From Paragordius varius (taxonomy: Eukaryota > Nematomorpha), in NCBI GenBank assembly GCA_964247055.1, contig OZ176053.1, positions 1,798,001 to 1,862,000 on the forward strand: a DNA stretch of 64,000 bases, in the 5' to 3' direction. Shown piece by piece: positions 24,136 to 37,900 of this stretch. Position 1 is the first letter of the stretch. Every line of letters begins with the position of its first letter. Made by a program: the position numbers and the translations under genes. The notes under the pieces were generated by a model, which was given only the letters and a program-made list of their open reading frames with translations, searched no databases and was not told the DNA's origin.

Positions 24136-27100
24136 TTTGTTCAAAAAAATAAAAATTAGCAGGTTTTCCATATTAAACAAAATAAACGTATTATGGGATT
24201 TTTATAATATATTAAAACTATTGCAAATTTTACCAGTTTTTTTAAAGAGTTGGTTTAAGTTTGGGGGTTTATTTGCAGATTACCCATAACTTTTACTTGC
24301 AAAGCCTAATTTTTTTGATAACTTTCAACTTTTTAACCTAATTTGATGCAAACATCGGCAAAATTCATAATAAATTTATTGATGAAATTTTCATTAGAAT
24401 TTTCCTAAATTTGTCAAATTTTTAATAAATAGGAAAATTAAAATATATAAAATTTTAAATGTTATTATTTAGCATAAAGGATCAGTCCTATTGAGAGATG
24501 AATACCGCGTTCCAATCAATTATTGTGCACCTCGGGGCGAAGGTCTGGATAAAAGTGAATGGATATGTTCACAAGTATAAATCTTTTTTTTATGTTGTTT
24601 TCTAAGAATGTAGTATATAAAACATATTACATTTTGTTTTGTAAAAAGTTTATAAATATATTTAGTTTGAAAATGTATATTGTGATTTTGTCATATATAA
24701 TTCGTAAATTTTTTAAAACAATTTAAAATTTAATTCATTTTTATTACTTTGATCTTTTTTTTGTTTTTTTTATTTTTTACATCATAACCTATATCAAAAG
24801 GACTTTGTAAGTTGCCAATTATAAATCAAATGATGTTTAAAATATTCAAAACATATATTTGTGCCTACAAATTATAATATAAATAAACTGTATTTATAGT
24901 GCGCCATAGCAAACTTCAAAAAACGAGCCAACTGCTTTAAATGTAACCTTAGGAAAGAAGGTTAATTATTTTCAAAAAAAAAAATTGTTTCAAAAATAAT
25001 TTAATTAACTTAAAATTCCTATATAGGTAAAATGTTTAATTTTTTTTATTACCTAATTATAGAATCTGATGCCCAAACTAATCTTGGTAAACTTGGGATT
25101 TCGGAGATGAGTACAAAGCCCAACAAAGGTTTTAATCTATTCTAATTTAAATGCGAATATATAATCATAGCAATAATCATTCATAAATAATTAAATTTTA
25201 TGAAATTTTGATTATTAAAAATGTTTCAACTAAAAAAATACAAATTTAACAAGCTTAATTTTGTGCTTGTAATTGTATAATTATATTAATCACAATCACA
25301 TTTATTCCCTACTTTATAATTAATGATAAAATAATTCTAATTTTTTAATTAACTTTAATTTTGATTATATTATAAATAACGTTTATTTATTCAAATAGTT
25401 TTCGTATTTTTAAAACAATTTTTAAGGGTTTTAAATTTTATTTGAATCAATAAAATTTCAAAATTATATAATGGGTTAGGCGCGCCATGTATCATCTAAA
25501 ATTTGCAAAAATAGCGTAATATGTTATAAAGCTTATGATATATCCGAACAAAACTTGATTTCATTTTAGCCAATGATATAATACCCTTTTATAACTAACT
25601 AACTAACAATAAAAAATAGCATTAACCACATATGGTAAAAATGAATGATATTTTTTAAAAAGGACAAACTTTCATAGCCTAATTTTTTTGTGGTACGTTT
25701 GCAAAATAATTATTAAGGTGTAAAGTGGCAATTATACATTACACAATTGTTATCATATAAGTTAGGTAACAAATCTCAAGGTTTGAAAAAGTATGGCTGC
25801 CTTTACCCCAAAAAATATATTTTTTTTCAGTTTTTACGTTTTATCCTTTATTGTTTACTTTATTGTTTACTTTACTTTTCAAAATGTATAAAATTTTGCC
25901 TACATTTTCTTTCGGTTTTTTGCAGTCCTTTTGATACGCGGTTTTAACCCGCTAACAACGGATGAAACTAAAATAACCGAAGCTATTCGAGTGTATAGTT
26001 ATTGCCCCCTGGTTGATATCCAAATGGGCAGGGATTATACCACAGTGACGGGGAAAATGAGTGAAACTCAAGGTTATTGTTTCGTTGAAATGTTGACGCT
26101 TAAGGATGCGTGTGATTTTATGCGAATTCTAACGCAAAATCCCATCTATGATACGGATGAAAGCATTGCTGGGTAATTTTTTGCCTAATAATATTAACTT
26201 TATAAGAAATAGGTAAAATAGGGGTTCGAGAATGCACTTTTAGAAAATATTATAGGGTTATTAAAATAAAAAAAATTAGAAGAGTTAGCTATTTTTTCTA
26301 AAAAATTCTAAGGAAACATTGTACTTTTTGATTTCAGGTTATAAAAATTATCATGTTTGTTTATAGTCATGATTAGGATAAAAGCATAGCTGGGTATTTT
26401 TTTTATTTTGATTAATTATAAAAAAATTTAATATATAGGGGGGAGGTTTAAATTTTAGTTATAAAGTTAAAAATATATTAACTGGTTATTTCATTATTTA
26501 ATAATAATTCTAAGGAATGATAGATAATAAGGGGGTTGTTTAATTGGTCTTTTAGTATTTATATTTATAATAAATGAAACATATATGTCTTAATCTTTTA
26601 TATAAATGCTAAAATATCTGAAACTTTATTATATTTAATATTAACTATAAGGAAATGTGATAGATAAAAAAGGGGGTAGGGGGTTGTGGCATCGTAAATT
26701 TTTTTAGTCAATAAAATTAAAAAATGGGATTATAGCTGGTTATTTTCTTTTTAATATTACCCCTAGGGTAATGTTTGATTGATAAAAAGGGGATCGTTTA
26801 TTTGGCCTTTTAGGATATATTTAGATTTGAGAATTGCAAAATGTCATGTTTGTTTTTAATGAATGACCCGCGAAATTATAACGGGGTACTTTTTTTTATT
26901 TTATATTGAATAGTAGGAAATGTGTAATTGATATGTAGAAGTGAGGTTGATTGTGCCTTAAAAAATGGTTTATATTACAGAGCTTTACTAATCTTTTTAA
27001 AATTATTTAATGTTTAGAATTTTAAAGCATAAAATGAAATATGGTCTCTTTCGGAAAATAATTAAAAAATTTATATAAATTTTCATTATTTACTTTTTTA

Positions 27101-28823
27101 TTTTAGATAAATTTTAATAAGCCAAAAACATTAAAAAAACAATTCAAATTTTAATTATTTTTTTGACAATTTGAAACACGAATCAAATTTGGGATTTTAA
27201 AAAAATCTCACAAAGTACTAACCCATTTTTTTCAATTTAAATTATTATTTAATATCCAATTCACATTCACAAAGTTTTAATGCTATTTTTTTCCTATATC
27301 CAAATTATTACCCATTTTATTACCAAATATATTACTCTTCTTTTAAGCATTATATCACGTGGGGGAGATGGTGGGACATTCATGAATGGCCCTTTAACTA
27401 TAGGCATGGTGAATGAGACCGAAGAAACCACCGAAGGCGAAATTTTAAATGAAAATAACCGTCGTCGTCGGTCTTTAGTTTGTTTCGCTAAAAGTTCGTC
27501 CGCTAATCTTGCACTTGTTGGGGCAACTGTGGCTCATCAAAGGGACCGATATCATGAGAGTGCAATTGCGGCCCAAAACACGGCCTTGATTGCAAATGGT
27601 ATATATCCAGTTCAAATTCACCCTAAAATAAATTATGTGTTTTTCTAAGATTAAATATTTTTATTTTTTAATATTTTTAAAATATGAATTCCTGTTTAAA
27701 ATTAATGTAATGGTGAAAAAATAATAAACCTAGTTTAAATTCAGCCTTGAATCAAATTTACCTTCGGACAATTGAATTTACCCTAAAAAAATATGTGTTT
27801 TTTGTAAGATTTAATATTTTTAAAATATTAAATTTTGTTTAAAATTAATGTAATGGTAAAATAAAATTAACTAATTATTCATTCATTTATACAGTTTAAA
27901 TTTATCCTTGAATTCAAATTTACCCTTGAACAATTAAATACCCTGTTTTTTCTAAGATTAAATATTTTTATTTTTTAATATTTTTAAAATATGAAATTTT
28001 GTTTAAAATTAATATAATGCTAAAATAAAATAAACTATTTATTCATTCATTCATACAGTTTATACAGTTCATGAATTCAAATTGACCCTCGAACAATTAA
28101 ATTCACCCTGTTTTTTTAGATTAAATATTTTTGTTTTTTTATATTTTTAAAATATGAAATTTTGTTTAAAATTAATGTAATGCTAAAAAAATAATAAACT
28201 ATTCATTCATTCATTGATTCATACAGTTCAAATTCACCCTTAAATTTAAAATTACCCTAAAATACATTATGTGTTTTTTGCTAAGATTAAACATGTTTAA
28301 TATTTAGTATTTAATATTTTTAAAATATGAAATTTTGTGTAAAATTAATGTAATGCTGAAAAAATAATAAACTATGTCGTAAAAATATATCTTATATTAA
28401 GGATGAGTTACATTAGCCCGAAACTTCATCACTTATTTTTAAGGTGAATTTGAATTGTTCAAGGGTGAATTTGGATTGTAAATGGTAAATATATATTTTA
28501 ATCTAATAACGCATTTTTTATTTTTTATTCCCAATAAAAACAGTGAATCCATCCCTATTGCAAAATCATTTAGTTTAACTGGGATGATTATATATATATA
28601 TATATATATATATTATTTGTTTTATTATTGTTTGGTCAATTGTTAATATAGTAGAGCGTATATGATATAAAACAAATTTTGTCCATCATTAAAATTAAAT
28701 TTAATGTTATAAGATAGGAAAAATTATTTAATTTTAACCATGTGTTGAGTTGTTTTTACTCCATATGCTACTGTATTGCAAATTCGCCAAATATAATGTG
28801 AATTGACCAACATTAATGTGCAT

Positions 28824-28854
<31 letters not shown>

Positions 28855-28940
28855 TCTTTGTTAGTTTAAACGCATTTTTTATTACTATTAAAGAAGGGTA
28901 TTTTCATTGCAATTTGATTTAGAGGCTGAAATAACTTTTA

Positions 28941-28975
<35 letters not shown>

Positions 28976-31900
28976 GTAACAGTTGCCAAATTTGCGTTAA
29001 AAATTTGATTTTTTCTAATTTATACAATTTACGATTGAAACAAATTATTTCGTTTGAGTGGGCTTAATGCATTTTTATTTGAAATTTGTTTTGATTGATT
29101 ACTTTGATGACCCTTTTTTTGTTTTAGCTTGGGAAAGATTTAATTAATTCTATCCTAAATTTTTGCAAAAATCCGACCCAATATGTTTAGTTTTAATGGT
29201 TTACTTTTTTGTTTAAATAAGTCTACTTTTATGGGATTTACGGTATTAATTTAAACTTTTTAATGGTATGTCAAATATAAAAATGTTTTTAATGTTGAGA
29301 TATAGATTTTTTATAGTAATTACAACTATAATTTTAAATTTATACCATATCTTAATTGAATCGATATTTCTTTTTTGATAATAAAATATTTTTGTTCACT
29401 AAAAACTAAAGCACAACACGCTAACCGCCTGCTAACAAGCACATCTCAGCTCTCAAAAAGCATTAATGAGAATGATACAAATGCCAATATCTGTGATACA
29501 ACAAACTCCGCTAAAAACTTAAACACTGGCAGTAATAGTAATTTAACTTCAACATTTTTGGGGACAGTTCAAGCTGTGCTTAGTGGAGGACAACATATTT
29601 TACCATTACCTTCGGGGTACGGGACTGAGGAAATTATATATCCTGTACCTGATACTTCGCAATATAGGTAATTACCATTTTTTGTAAATTTAAATAATAT
29701 ATTTTTTATTCATCATTTTTTGATTTCTAAAAGTTAAAATATGATGAGTTTAATTACTTAGAAACTAACCTTAAATATGAGTTAATTGTGCTTATTTAAT
29801 TTTCAATAATTAATTGTAAGATTGCAATATAGGTTGGAACTAATTATATTTTTTTTGGTAAAATTAACATTGATCTACATTGTTTAATTCATATTTTAAA
29901 ATATGATAAGTTTAATTTAATAACTGGCCTAAATTATGAGTTCATTATGCTTATTTAATTTTCAATAAGTAAATTTTGTAACCTCGCAATATAGGTTGGA
30001 ACTAACTATCTTTTTTTGGTAAAATTAGTATCTAATTTTAGTTTAGAATTTATATTTTAAAATCCAATGAGTTTAGAGTTCATTTATTTAATTTTTCAAT
30101 AAGTCAATGTTGTAACTTCGCAATATAGGTAGGTATTTAACTATTCTATTTATCAGTAAAATCAATATACACTTTTAGTTTTGAACAAGATTTTTTATTC
30201 AAATCCAAGGAGTTTAATTAAATACTTAGCCTAATATATGAGATCATTATACTTATTTAATTTTCAATAAGTTAATATCTTTGCAATATGGTTAGGTAGC
30301 TAACTACCTTATTTTTTGTTAAAATTAATATCCACTTTTAGTTTTTATTTCATATTTTATTTAAATATGATGAGTTTAAATAACTGGCATAAAATATGAG
30401 TTCTTTATGCTTATTTAATGTTCAATAAGTAAGTTTTGTAACTTTGCAATATAGGTTGGTAACCCTCCTTGTAAAATATTTATTAGTAAATTTAATATCA
30501 CCTTTCATGTTAGTTTAAAACACATTTTATAATCCGAAGAGTTTAGAGTTCATTTATTTAATCAATCTTCAATAAATAAATTTTGTAACTTCGCAATATA
30601 AGTAGGTATTTGTAAAATATTTATTAGTAAATTTAATATGTCCTTTCATTTCGGTTTAAAACAGATTTTAAAATCCAAAGAGTTTAATTAAATACTTAAC
30701 CTTAAATATGAGTTCATATGTTTATTTAATCTTCAATAAGTAAATTTTGTAACTTCGCAATATAGGTTGGTAACTAACTACTTTATTTTTGGTAAATTTA
30801 ATCTACCTATATTTTAGTTTAAAACAGATTTTAAAATCCGAAGAGTTTTTAATACTTAGCCTAAGATATGAGTTCATTATGCTTATTTATTTTCAATAAG
30901 TAAATTTTGTAACTTCGCAATAAGGTTAGGTAACCTTCCTTGAATATTTCTCAGCAAATTTGTTTTTTATTATCATTTTATTTCAAAATTTAATTTAATA
31001 ACTAGCTATTTATGAGTTAATTATGCATATATAATTTTCAATAAGAAAATTTTGTAACTTTGCAATATGGTTAGGTAACTAACTACCTTATTTTTGGTAA
31101 AATTAACATTGATCTACATTGTTTAATTCATATTTTAAAATATGATAAGTTCAATTTAATAACTAGCAATTTATGAGTAAATTATGCATATATGATTTTC
31201 AATAAGTTAATATTGTAATGCAATATAAATTTTTTTTAATACTTTCCTGTAGGTATTAGCAAAAAATTAGGTGAATTTCCCAACTATAATTATTGAAATG
31301 TATGGTAAAACTTTTAAAAGTATTTAAAACTTACTTTTGGGGGTTTCGTCTTTATCAATTTTTTTCATCATACTTTTTTTTATTCCAGATTAGATCCTCG
31401 TTCCGGTTATTACTATGATCCATCAACTCGTCTCTATTATGATCCCAATACTAAGGTTTTCATTTATTGAAATCTACTGTTTAAATTTATTAAATGCTAT
31501 TTACACTTCAAAAATTACCCTTGAACAATTCAAATTCACCCTCAAACGATTCAAAATTCACCATAAAATAAATTATGTGTATAAGATTGAATATTAGCTA
31601 TATTTTTTTATATTTTTAAAAAAGAAATTTTTGTTTGTAATTTATATAATATTGAAAAAATAATAAACTATTATGCCATGAAGATATTTTATTGTTAATG
31701 ATGAGTTATATATTAGCCCGAAAGCACATAATTTATTTTTAGGGTAATTTGATATGTTATTTGAATTGTATAAGGGTACTTTTAATTGCAAATTGTATAT
31801 TTAATCTGAATTGTATATTTGGACACAATTAAATTTTAAAGCAAATCGATTGTAAAATGCAGCAAAAACTTTAAATAAAAGACAAAACGATAAATTAAAA

Positions 31901-34900
31901 ATTTTTGCCTTATGAGATGCCATTAAAAATGCGTGATTTTATTGTTACGTTTTCATCTACAATATAAATAAGAAAAAAAATAAATTTCAAACAAAACTTT
32001 TTTCTATCATGATTTATTTTTTTGTTGAGTTTAAAATTGCTAATTTTTTGATTTTTTTGCAATTCCAATGAAGGTTTTATAATTTATTTTATGATTTATT
32101 CCTAGTATTATTATAATGGTGAATCTGGAAAGTTTTTGTATTGGTGTGGTGAAAGACGCAATTACTTATTGGTGCCTCCGACAGGTTAATAAAATAAAAA
32201 TATTTTTTTTATTTTCTTTACTACCTTAATCATACATAGATTTTTTAATCTTAATTTTATCATGTCTTATTGATTTGACAGGTAAGATTTTTTGAAACAA
32301 ATAATTTAGATCTAATATTTTAATAATTAATTATAATTTGGGCACCTCTTGAATTTAGGGCAGGTTTTTGTTACACATCAGATTTAGTTGGTAATATTGA
32401 AGCCTATTTCGAATATATATCTTTTTTAAACCACAAATAACGCTTCAAAAGGTCAAGATTTATTATTTAATGTTCATTACGCCTTTGTTAAAATCGAATT
32501 CGATCAAACTTTTTCTCAATTATTTTTTAATTTCAATAAAAAATTAGAATTTTATGAAATATATCTACAGATAAATCACAACAAAACTCTACAGGAACCA
32601 CCACCATTACGGCACAGGCCAATGTTTATAATGATGAAATACCACCCGGTATGCTTAATAATAATGATAATCAACTCTTGACCACCAAAATTTTGTTATC
32701 TCAAGCCAAAAATATTGGACATTCCCTTTCAAAATCTCATGAAATGCTAAATACAAATGTTAACAACAAAGATTCATCAGTTTCTACAGTTATAACTGGT
32801 ACACACAATAATAATAGTAATAATGTTAATACGGTTTCTATAGACGAATCACAGCGGCCAGCTTTGATTAATGCTTATGCTAAACTTAAAAAGGGTAAAA
32901 ATTTGGTTTAAATTGATTTTGAGCTAATTATAAATGTAATTTTAGTATATTGCACATGTAATTTTATATTTGTGTTGATAGTAACAAAAACATATTAAAA
33001 TAAGGTTAAATTAAATACTTTATATATATATACCATTTACAATTCAAATTCACCCTTAAACAATTCAAATTCGCCCTCGAACAATTCAAATTCACCCTTG
33101 AACAATTCAAATTCACCCTCGAACAATTCAAATTCACCCTTAAATAAAATATATGTTTTTTAAGATTAAAAATCAACTATATTTTATATATTTTTAAGAA
33201 ATAAAAATTTTGTTTTAAATGTAAATAATACCGAAAAAATAATAAACTACACCACTAATATATATTTAACATTAATAATGAATTATATTAGTTTGAAAAC
33301 ACATAATATATTTTTAGGGTGAATAATTGTTCAAGGGTGAATTTGAATTGTTCGAGGGTGAATTCGAATCGTTCAAGGGTGAATTTGAATTGTTCAAGGG
33401 TGAATTTAAACTGTAAATGGTATATATATATATATATATATCAACCTTTATCAACCTTTAAGGTTTTTTTCTCCCAACAAGGAGGTAACCCTTCGGATAG
33501 ATTTACGCCATGAGCATCGGTCCTGTGCATCATCAATTTTCAGGTTTAAAATAGCCAGATCGTTTTCCACAATAGAAAGCCAACTTTGTAATGGACGTCC
33601 TTTACGATTTCGCAAACTTGTAGAAAAATTGACCATGCGGTATAGCCAACTTTCATGTGGGCGTCGGTGAACATGTCCCGCAAATCTCAGACGATTTGTG
33701 CGCAAACAGTCGATAAGCGGAGCATTTGTAGGACAGTATATGGATCAAATTTATTATTGTAATTATAGAGGTTTGGGTTTGTAGCATAAAGTATAGTTAA
33801 TTCTCCTTTCCGCTTGTTGTAACTTTAGTGAATTTGTTTTGGTTAAAGCCATCGGTTGCGTAAATTAGAACAGGTCGTATGGTGGTGGTGTACATAGTCG
33901 ATTTGGATTTGAATGAGATGTATTTATTGTTTATTATACTTTTGAGTTGGTGGTATTTTGACCAGGCGTTTTTTATACGGTTATTGATAGTTCAAGGCCC
34001 CCACCAGCGCTTATAATGTCACCCAAATATGTGAAACTTTGTACTGTTTCAAAAGGTTCTTCATTACGTACACTTTGTGGAGGCTTAGTTGGGTTGGGCG
34101 TGGTGCAATTGCTGCATATAAAATCGTGATGTAATTTTAGCGATTTCAACTGAGAGCATTTTTTGTGGACCCATTCTTTACATTTGAGGCATTGGATTGC
34201 GTTGGTTTTGACTTCTTTATTACATATTGAGCAGGGCCATTTAATGGGATTGTATTTATTATTATCGTTCATTAATTTTGTTTTGGATACATAACCTTAA
34301 GTCCAAACATCTCTAGCTTTCCATCTCGCAAGATTTGTGTTTAATTGCACTTCACTGTTTGCCATTAATACCAAGTCGTCAAAGGATGTTGTATGGTAAG
34401 CCTTGGTCTAAGGATTTAGTAATTTCATCCATGATAGTAATAAACAAGAACGGGCATAAGAGCGAGCCTTGGTGCCGCCTGGAGTTAATTGAGAGAGAGT
34501 CGGAGTACCCTACGCTTGTCGCCACCTGAGCTTCGCACTCGGTGTATAATGCCATTATTGATTTAACCATCCATTCGTCAATGCCCTTGTTTCGTAGGGC
34601 CCATGGGATTAGAGTTCGGGGTACCGAATCAAATGCCTTTTCAAGGTCGATGAAGGCATAAAATAAGGGGTTATTTCGAAGGTGTGCTTGTTGAAGTTGT
34701 CTTAAGATGAAAATGGCGTCTGTGGTTCCTTTGTTGGGTAAGAAACCACACTGCATTTCATTTATATCTATCCTATCTTTTAGCTTATTTAATAGAAAAA
34801 GTTCAAAAAGTTTCATACCATGTTCGAGTAATTTTATTGGGCGATAGGAGTCAGGGTTAAGTCTGTCCCCTTTGCCCTTATATAGGGGTATTATTAAGCT

Positions 34901-37900
34901 ATTGTTCCATTCGTTTGGAGTTGTATTGTGGTTAATTATACTATTAAATATATTACACAGTATCGGTGTGCTTAGTTTTGAATCCAAGGCGCTGATCATT
35001 TCTACAGTAAATTCAGAGGGACCGGAGGCTTTATTCCTTTTCATGTAACGAATTCCTTTTTCAATATCAATTTCCGTAAACTGTTCAGCACAACTTAATA
35101 CAGGGGTAGAACATGGTATATAAGCATTACTATCATTACTGTTGAATATTTTGTAGAAATGGTTCCTTCAGGTTTGTTTTATTATGATAGGATCATAGCT
35201 TATAGAGTTATCGGGTAGTTTGATTGCTTGTTTTGATAGAGTAGAAGATGAATCTTTTATTGATTTGTATATGGATTGTGATTTAACCTGGGCATCCATT
35301 TTCAAGCCCTCTTCATGGCCCTTTTTGCTCATCATTTCCCTTATTGTTTTCCTACATTTTTTCTTTTCAATGGAATATTCTAATTTGGATTCAACTGTTT
35401 TTTCGGCTTTCCATTTCTTAAAAAATAACTTTTTCAATCTAATACAATCCTTAATAGCAACGTCCCACCACCATTCGAACTTGATGTTATTTACCTTTTT
35501 ACAGCGTCCTGCTACCTTTTCCAATGAATCAACACATAATTGTCTGAAGGTGCTCCAGTTAATAGAGTCTGAATTAGAGACCTTATCTGATACCAGCTTT
35601 TTATAGGCTTCCACGGTAGATGGATGTTTTAGTTTGTTGTAACGTAGTTTTGATACTGTGTTAACTGGGTGATGTGATAAGGTAATATTAAGATCTGCGA
35701 TTACCAACTTGTGTTGCAATTGCAGATCGGGGATTGTTCTAATATTTGTAAAAGTGTTTTTTAAAGAATAGCTTGACATAATCAAATCGATGGCAGTGCT
35801 TGATTTGCCTGAAACATAAGTGGAATATTTAGATGTGTCCTTTTTAAAGAAGGTATTAATTATTGTTAAATTGTTATTTGTTGCAAAGTCAAGAATACAT
35901 TTACCATTTTCATTAAGGGAATTAAGATTGAATCCTCCGTGTACATTTGGGATAGGCAAATTGCCGATATGACCATTAAGGTCTCCAGAAAGAATTAATT
36001 TTTCATTTTCAGGGATTCCATTTGAAATTTGATATAGAGTTGACCAAAACGCATCGGATACTTCAGAGATTATACCAGAGACCGGTGCGTATAATGAGAA
36101 TATATTGTAGATATAATTATTGATTTTTATTTTTACGAACATAATACGCTCGTTAATATAATGAGTTGAAATAATATTAGATTTTAAACTTTGCGCGATA
36201 AAAATGGCGACTCCCGCCTTTTTTCTTTTGTCTGAGTTACCACACCAAATTAAATGAAAATTTCCAACAGTTTTGGTACCTTGCCCTTTCCATTTGATTT
36301 CCTGAATAGAACATATATCCACTTTTCTTTCATAAAGTTTAGAGGCTATTTCTTCTGATCTCGCTGCCAGTGTATTAACATTCCAAGTCGCTATCCGGAA
36401 TTTCGATTTTTCACCAAATTTTTTCCGCGATGGCATTCCTTTCCGCAACCTCCCCAACGGGAGGAAGAAGGTGGGGAAAAAAATAAGTTCAAATAGATTT
36501 AAAAGTTTACAGCTGTTTAAACGAACTTTACAGCTGTTTTAAAAAATATTTTGATCTGGCAAAATTTTAATTATATACATATGTATATAATTAAAATTTT
36601 GCCAGATCAATATTTTTTAATTATCCATTAAAATTGCAAAAAAATTGTCGTTATAGATGACGAAATTAAAGAGACTGGAAATGATATTACCGATTTCATA
36701 GCAAAAGCTTGGAAAGATTCAAAAGACAATAACACTGGCACCATGCCCATACCCAATCTGCTTGATAAATTGAATTCAAATGCACAAATGATCCTTAAAC
36801 ATAAAGTACTACTTAATTACTAAATAATGATAGCTAAAATTTGCAGACTTTTTCCACTTATTTAATTCTTTTAATGGCATATGCAAAAAAAATTTTGATC
36901 ATCTTTTTAAGCAATAAATAAAATTTTATAACACTGTTTTTATTTTAAAAAACGCATTTTTTGGAAAAAAAAACAATTTTCAAAAAAGGTTTTAATTAAC
37001 GAAAATGTACATTTATACTGCCAATCATTCATTTAAACTCAAGATTTTCATGACTGTAATTACAATTATACCTTTTAAAATATACCATTTAACAAAATCA
37101 CCCTTGAACAATTCAAATAACCCCTCGAACAATTCGAATTCATTCTAAAATAAATTGTTTTTTTTAGATTAAAAATTAGCTATATTTTTTTTATAATTTT
37201 TAAAAATAAAATTTTGTTTAAAATTAAAATAATAAAAATAATAAACTAATCCACAAAGATTTATTTCATATTAATAAGAAGTTATATTAGCCCGAAAACA
37301 CATAATTTACTTTACGGTGAATTTAAATTGTTCGAGAGTGAATTTGAATTGTTGAAGGGTAAATATGAGGTGTTTGAGAATGAATTTGTATTTGTGAATA
37401 GTATATTACACGAATTTGATACTATATAACTAAAGATTTTAACCAAAAATCCACTAAACCATCTTAGATATATACATAATCCACAAATGAAAAACAATAA
37501 AGCGGCAGGACCGTCTGAACTCTCAGCTGACTTATTGAAAAGTATAAAGTTTAAGAGTCCCATTTTAACAACCCTTTTCAACAAAATAATAATCGAGAAT
37601 AAGATCCCATCCGATTGGCAAAATAGTATAACCATTCCAATCTACAAAAATAAAGGAAATAAACTTAATTGCGCGTCATATCGTCCAATTAAACTACTAG
37701 AACATACTATGAAAGTTTTTGAATCAATTTTAGCTCAGAAAATAAGGGACATAGTTAATATTGACAACATGCAGTTTGCCTTCCGTCAAGGCTGCAGCAC
37801 AACAGACCCCATATTTATATTAAGGCGCCTTCAAGAAAACTATCTTTCTAAAGGAAGCCAATTATACCATCTATTTATTGACATGGAGAAAGCGTTCGAT

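Larger units (their letters stand above)
33442..36480 (-). mobile_element. non-LTR retrotransposon L1, nearly full length, antisense in RBM5 intron 13
   Basis: An endonuclease, reverse transcriptase and C-terminal finger region lie in order on the minus strand, broken into frames. The 5' end is near 36480, just upstream of the endonuclease start. The 3' end is at the (TA)n tail of a MITE (aggttgataaaggttgatata on the element strand). No long poly(A) tail is visible. RT and finger are related to the second LINE at 37487 but clearly a different subfamily. Confidence 0.85.

Noticed and set aside
33319-33513. ORF with repeated NCSRVN motifs
   Set aside because: Translation of the 21-bp units in the right arm of the MITE at 33023-33441.
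35220-35606. 128-residue plus-strand ORF
   Set aside because: Antisense of the LINE endonuclease frame.
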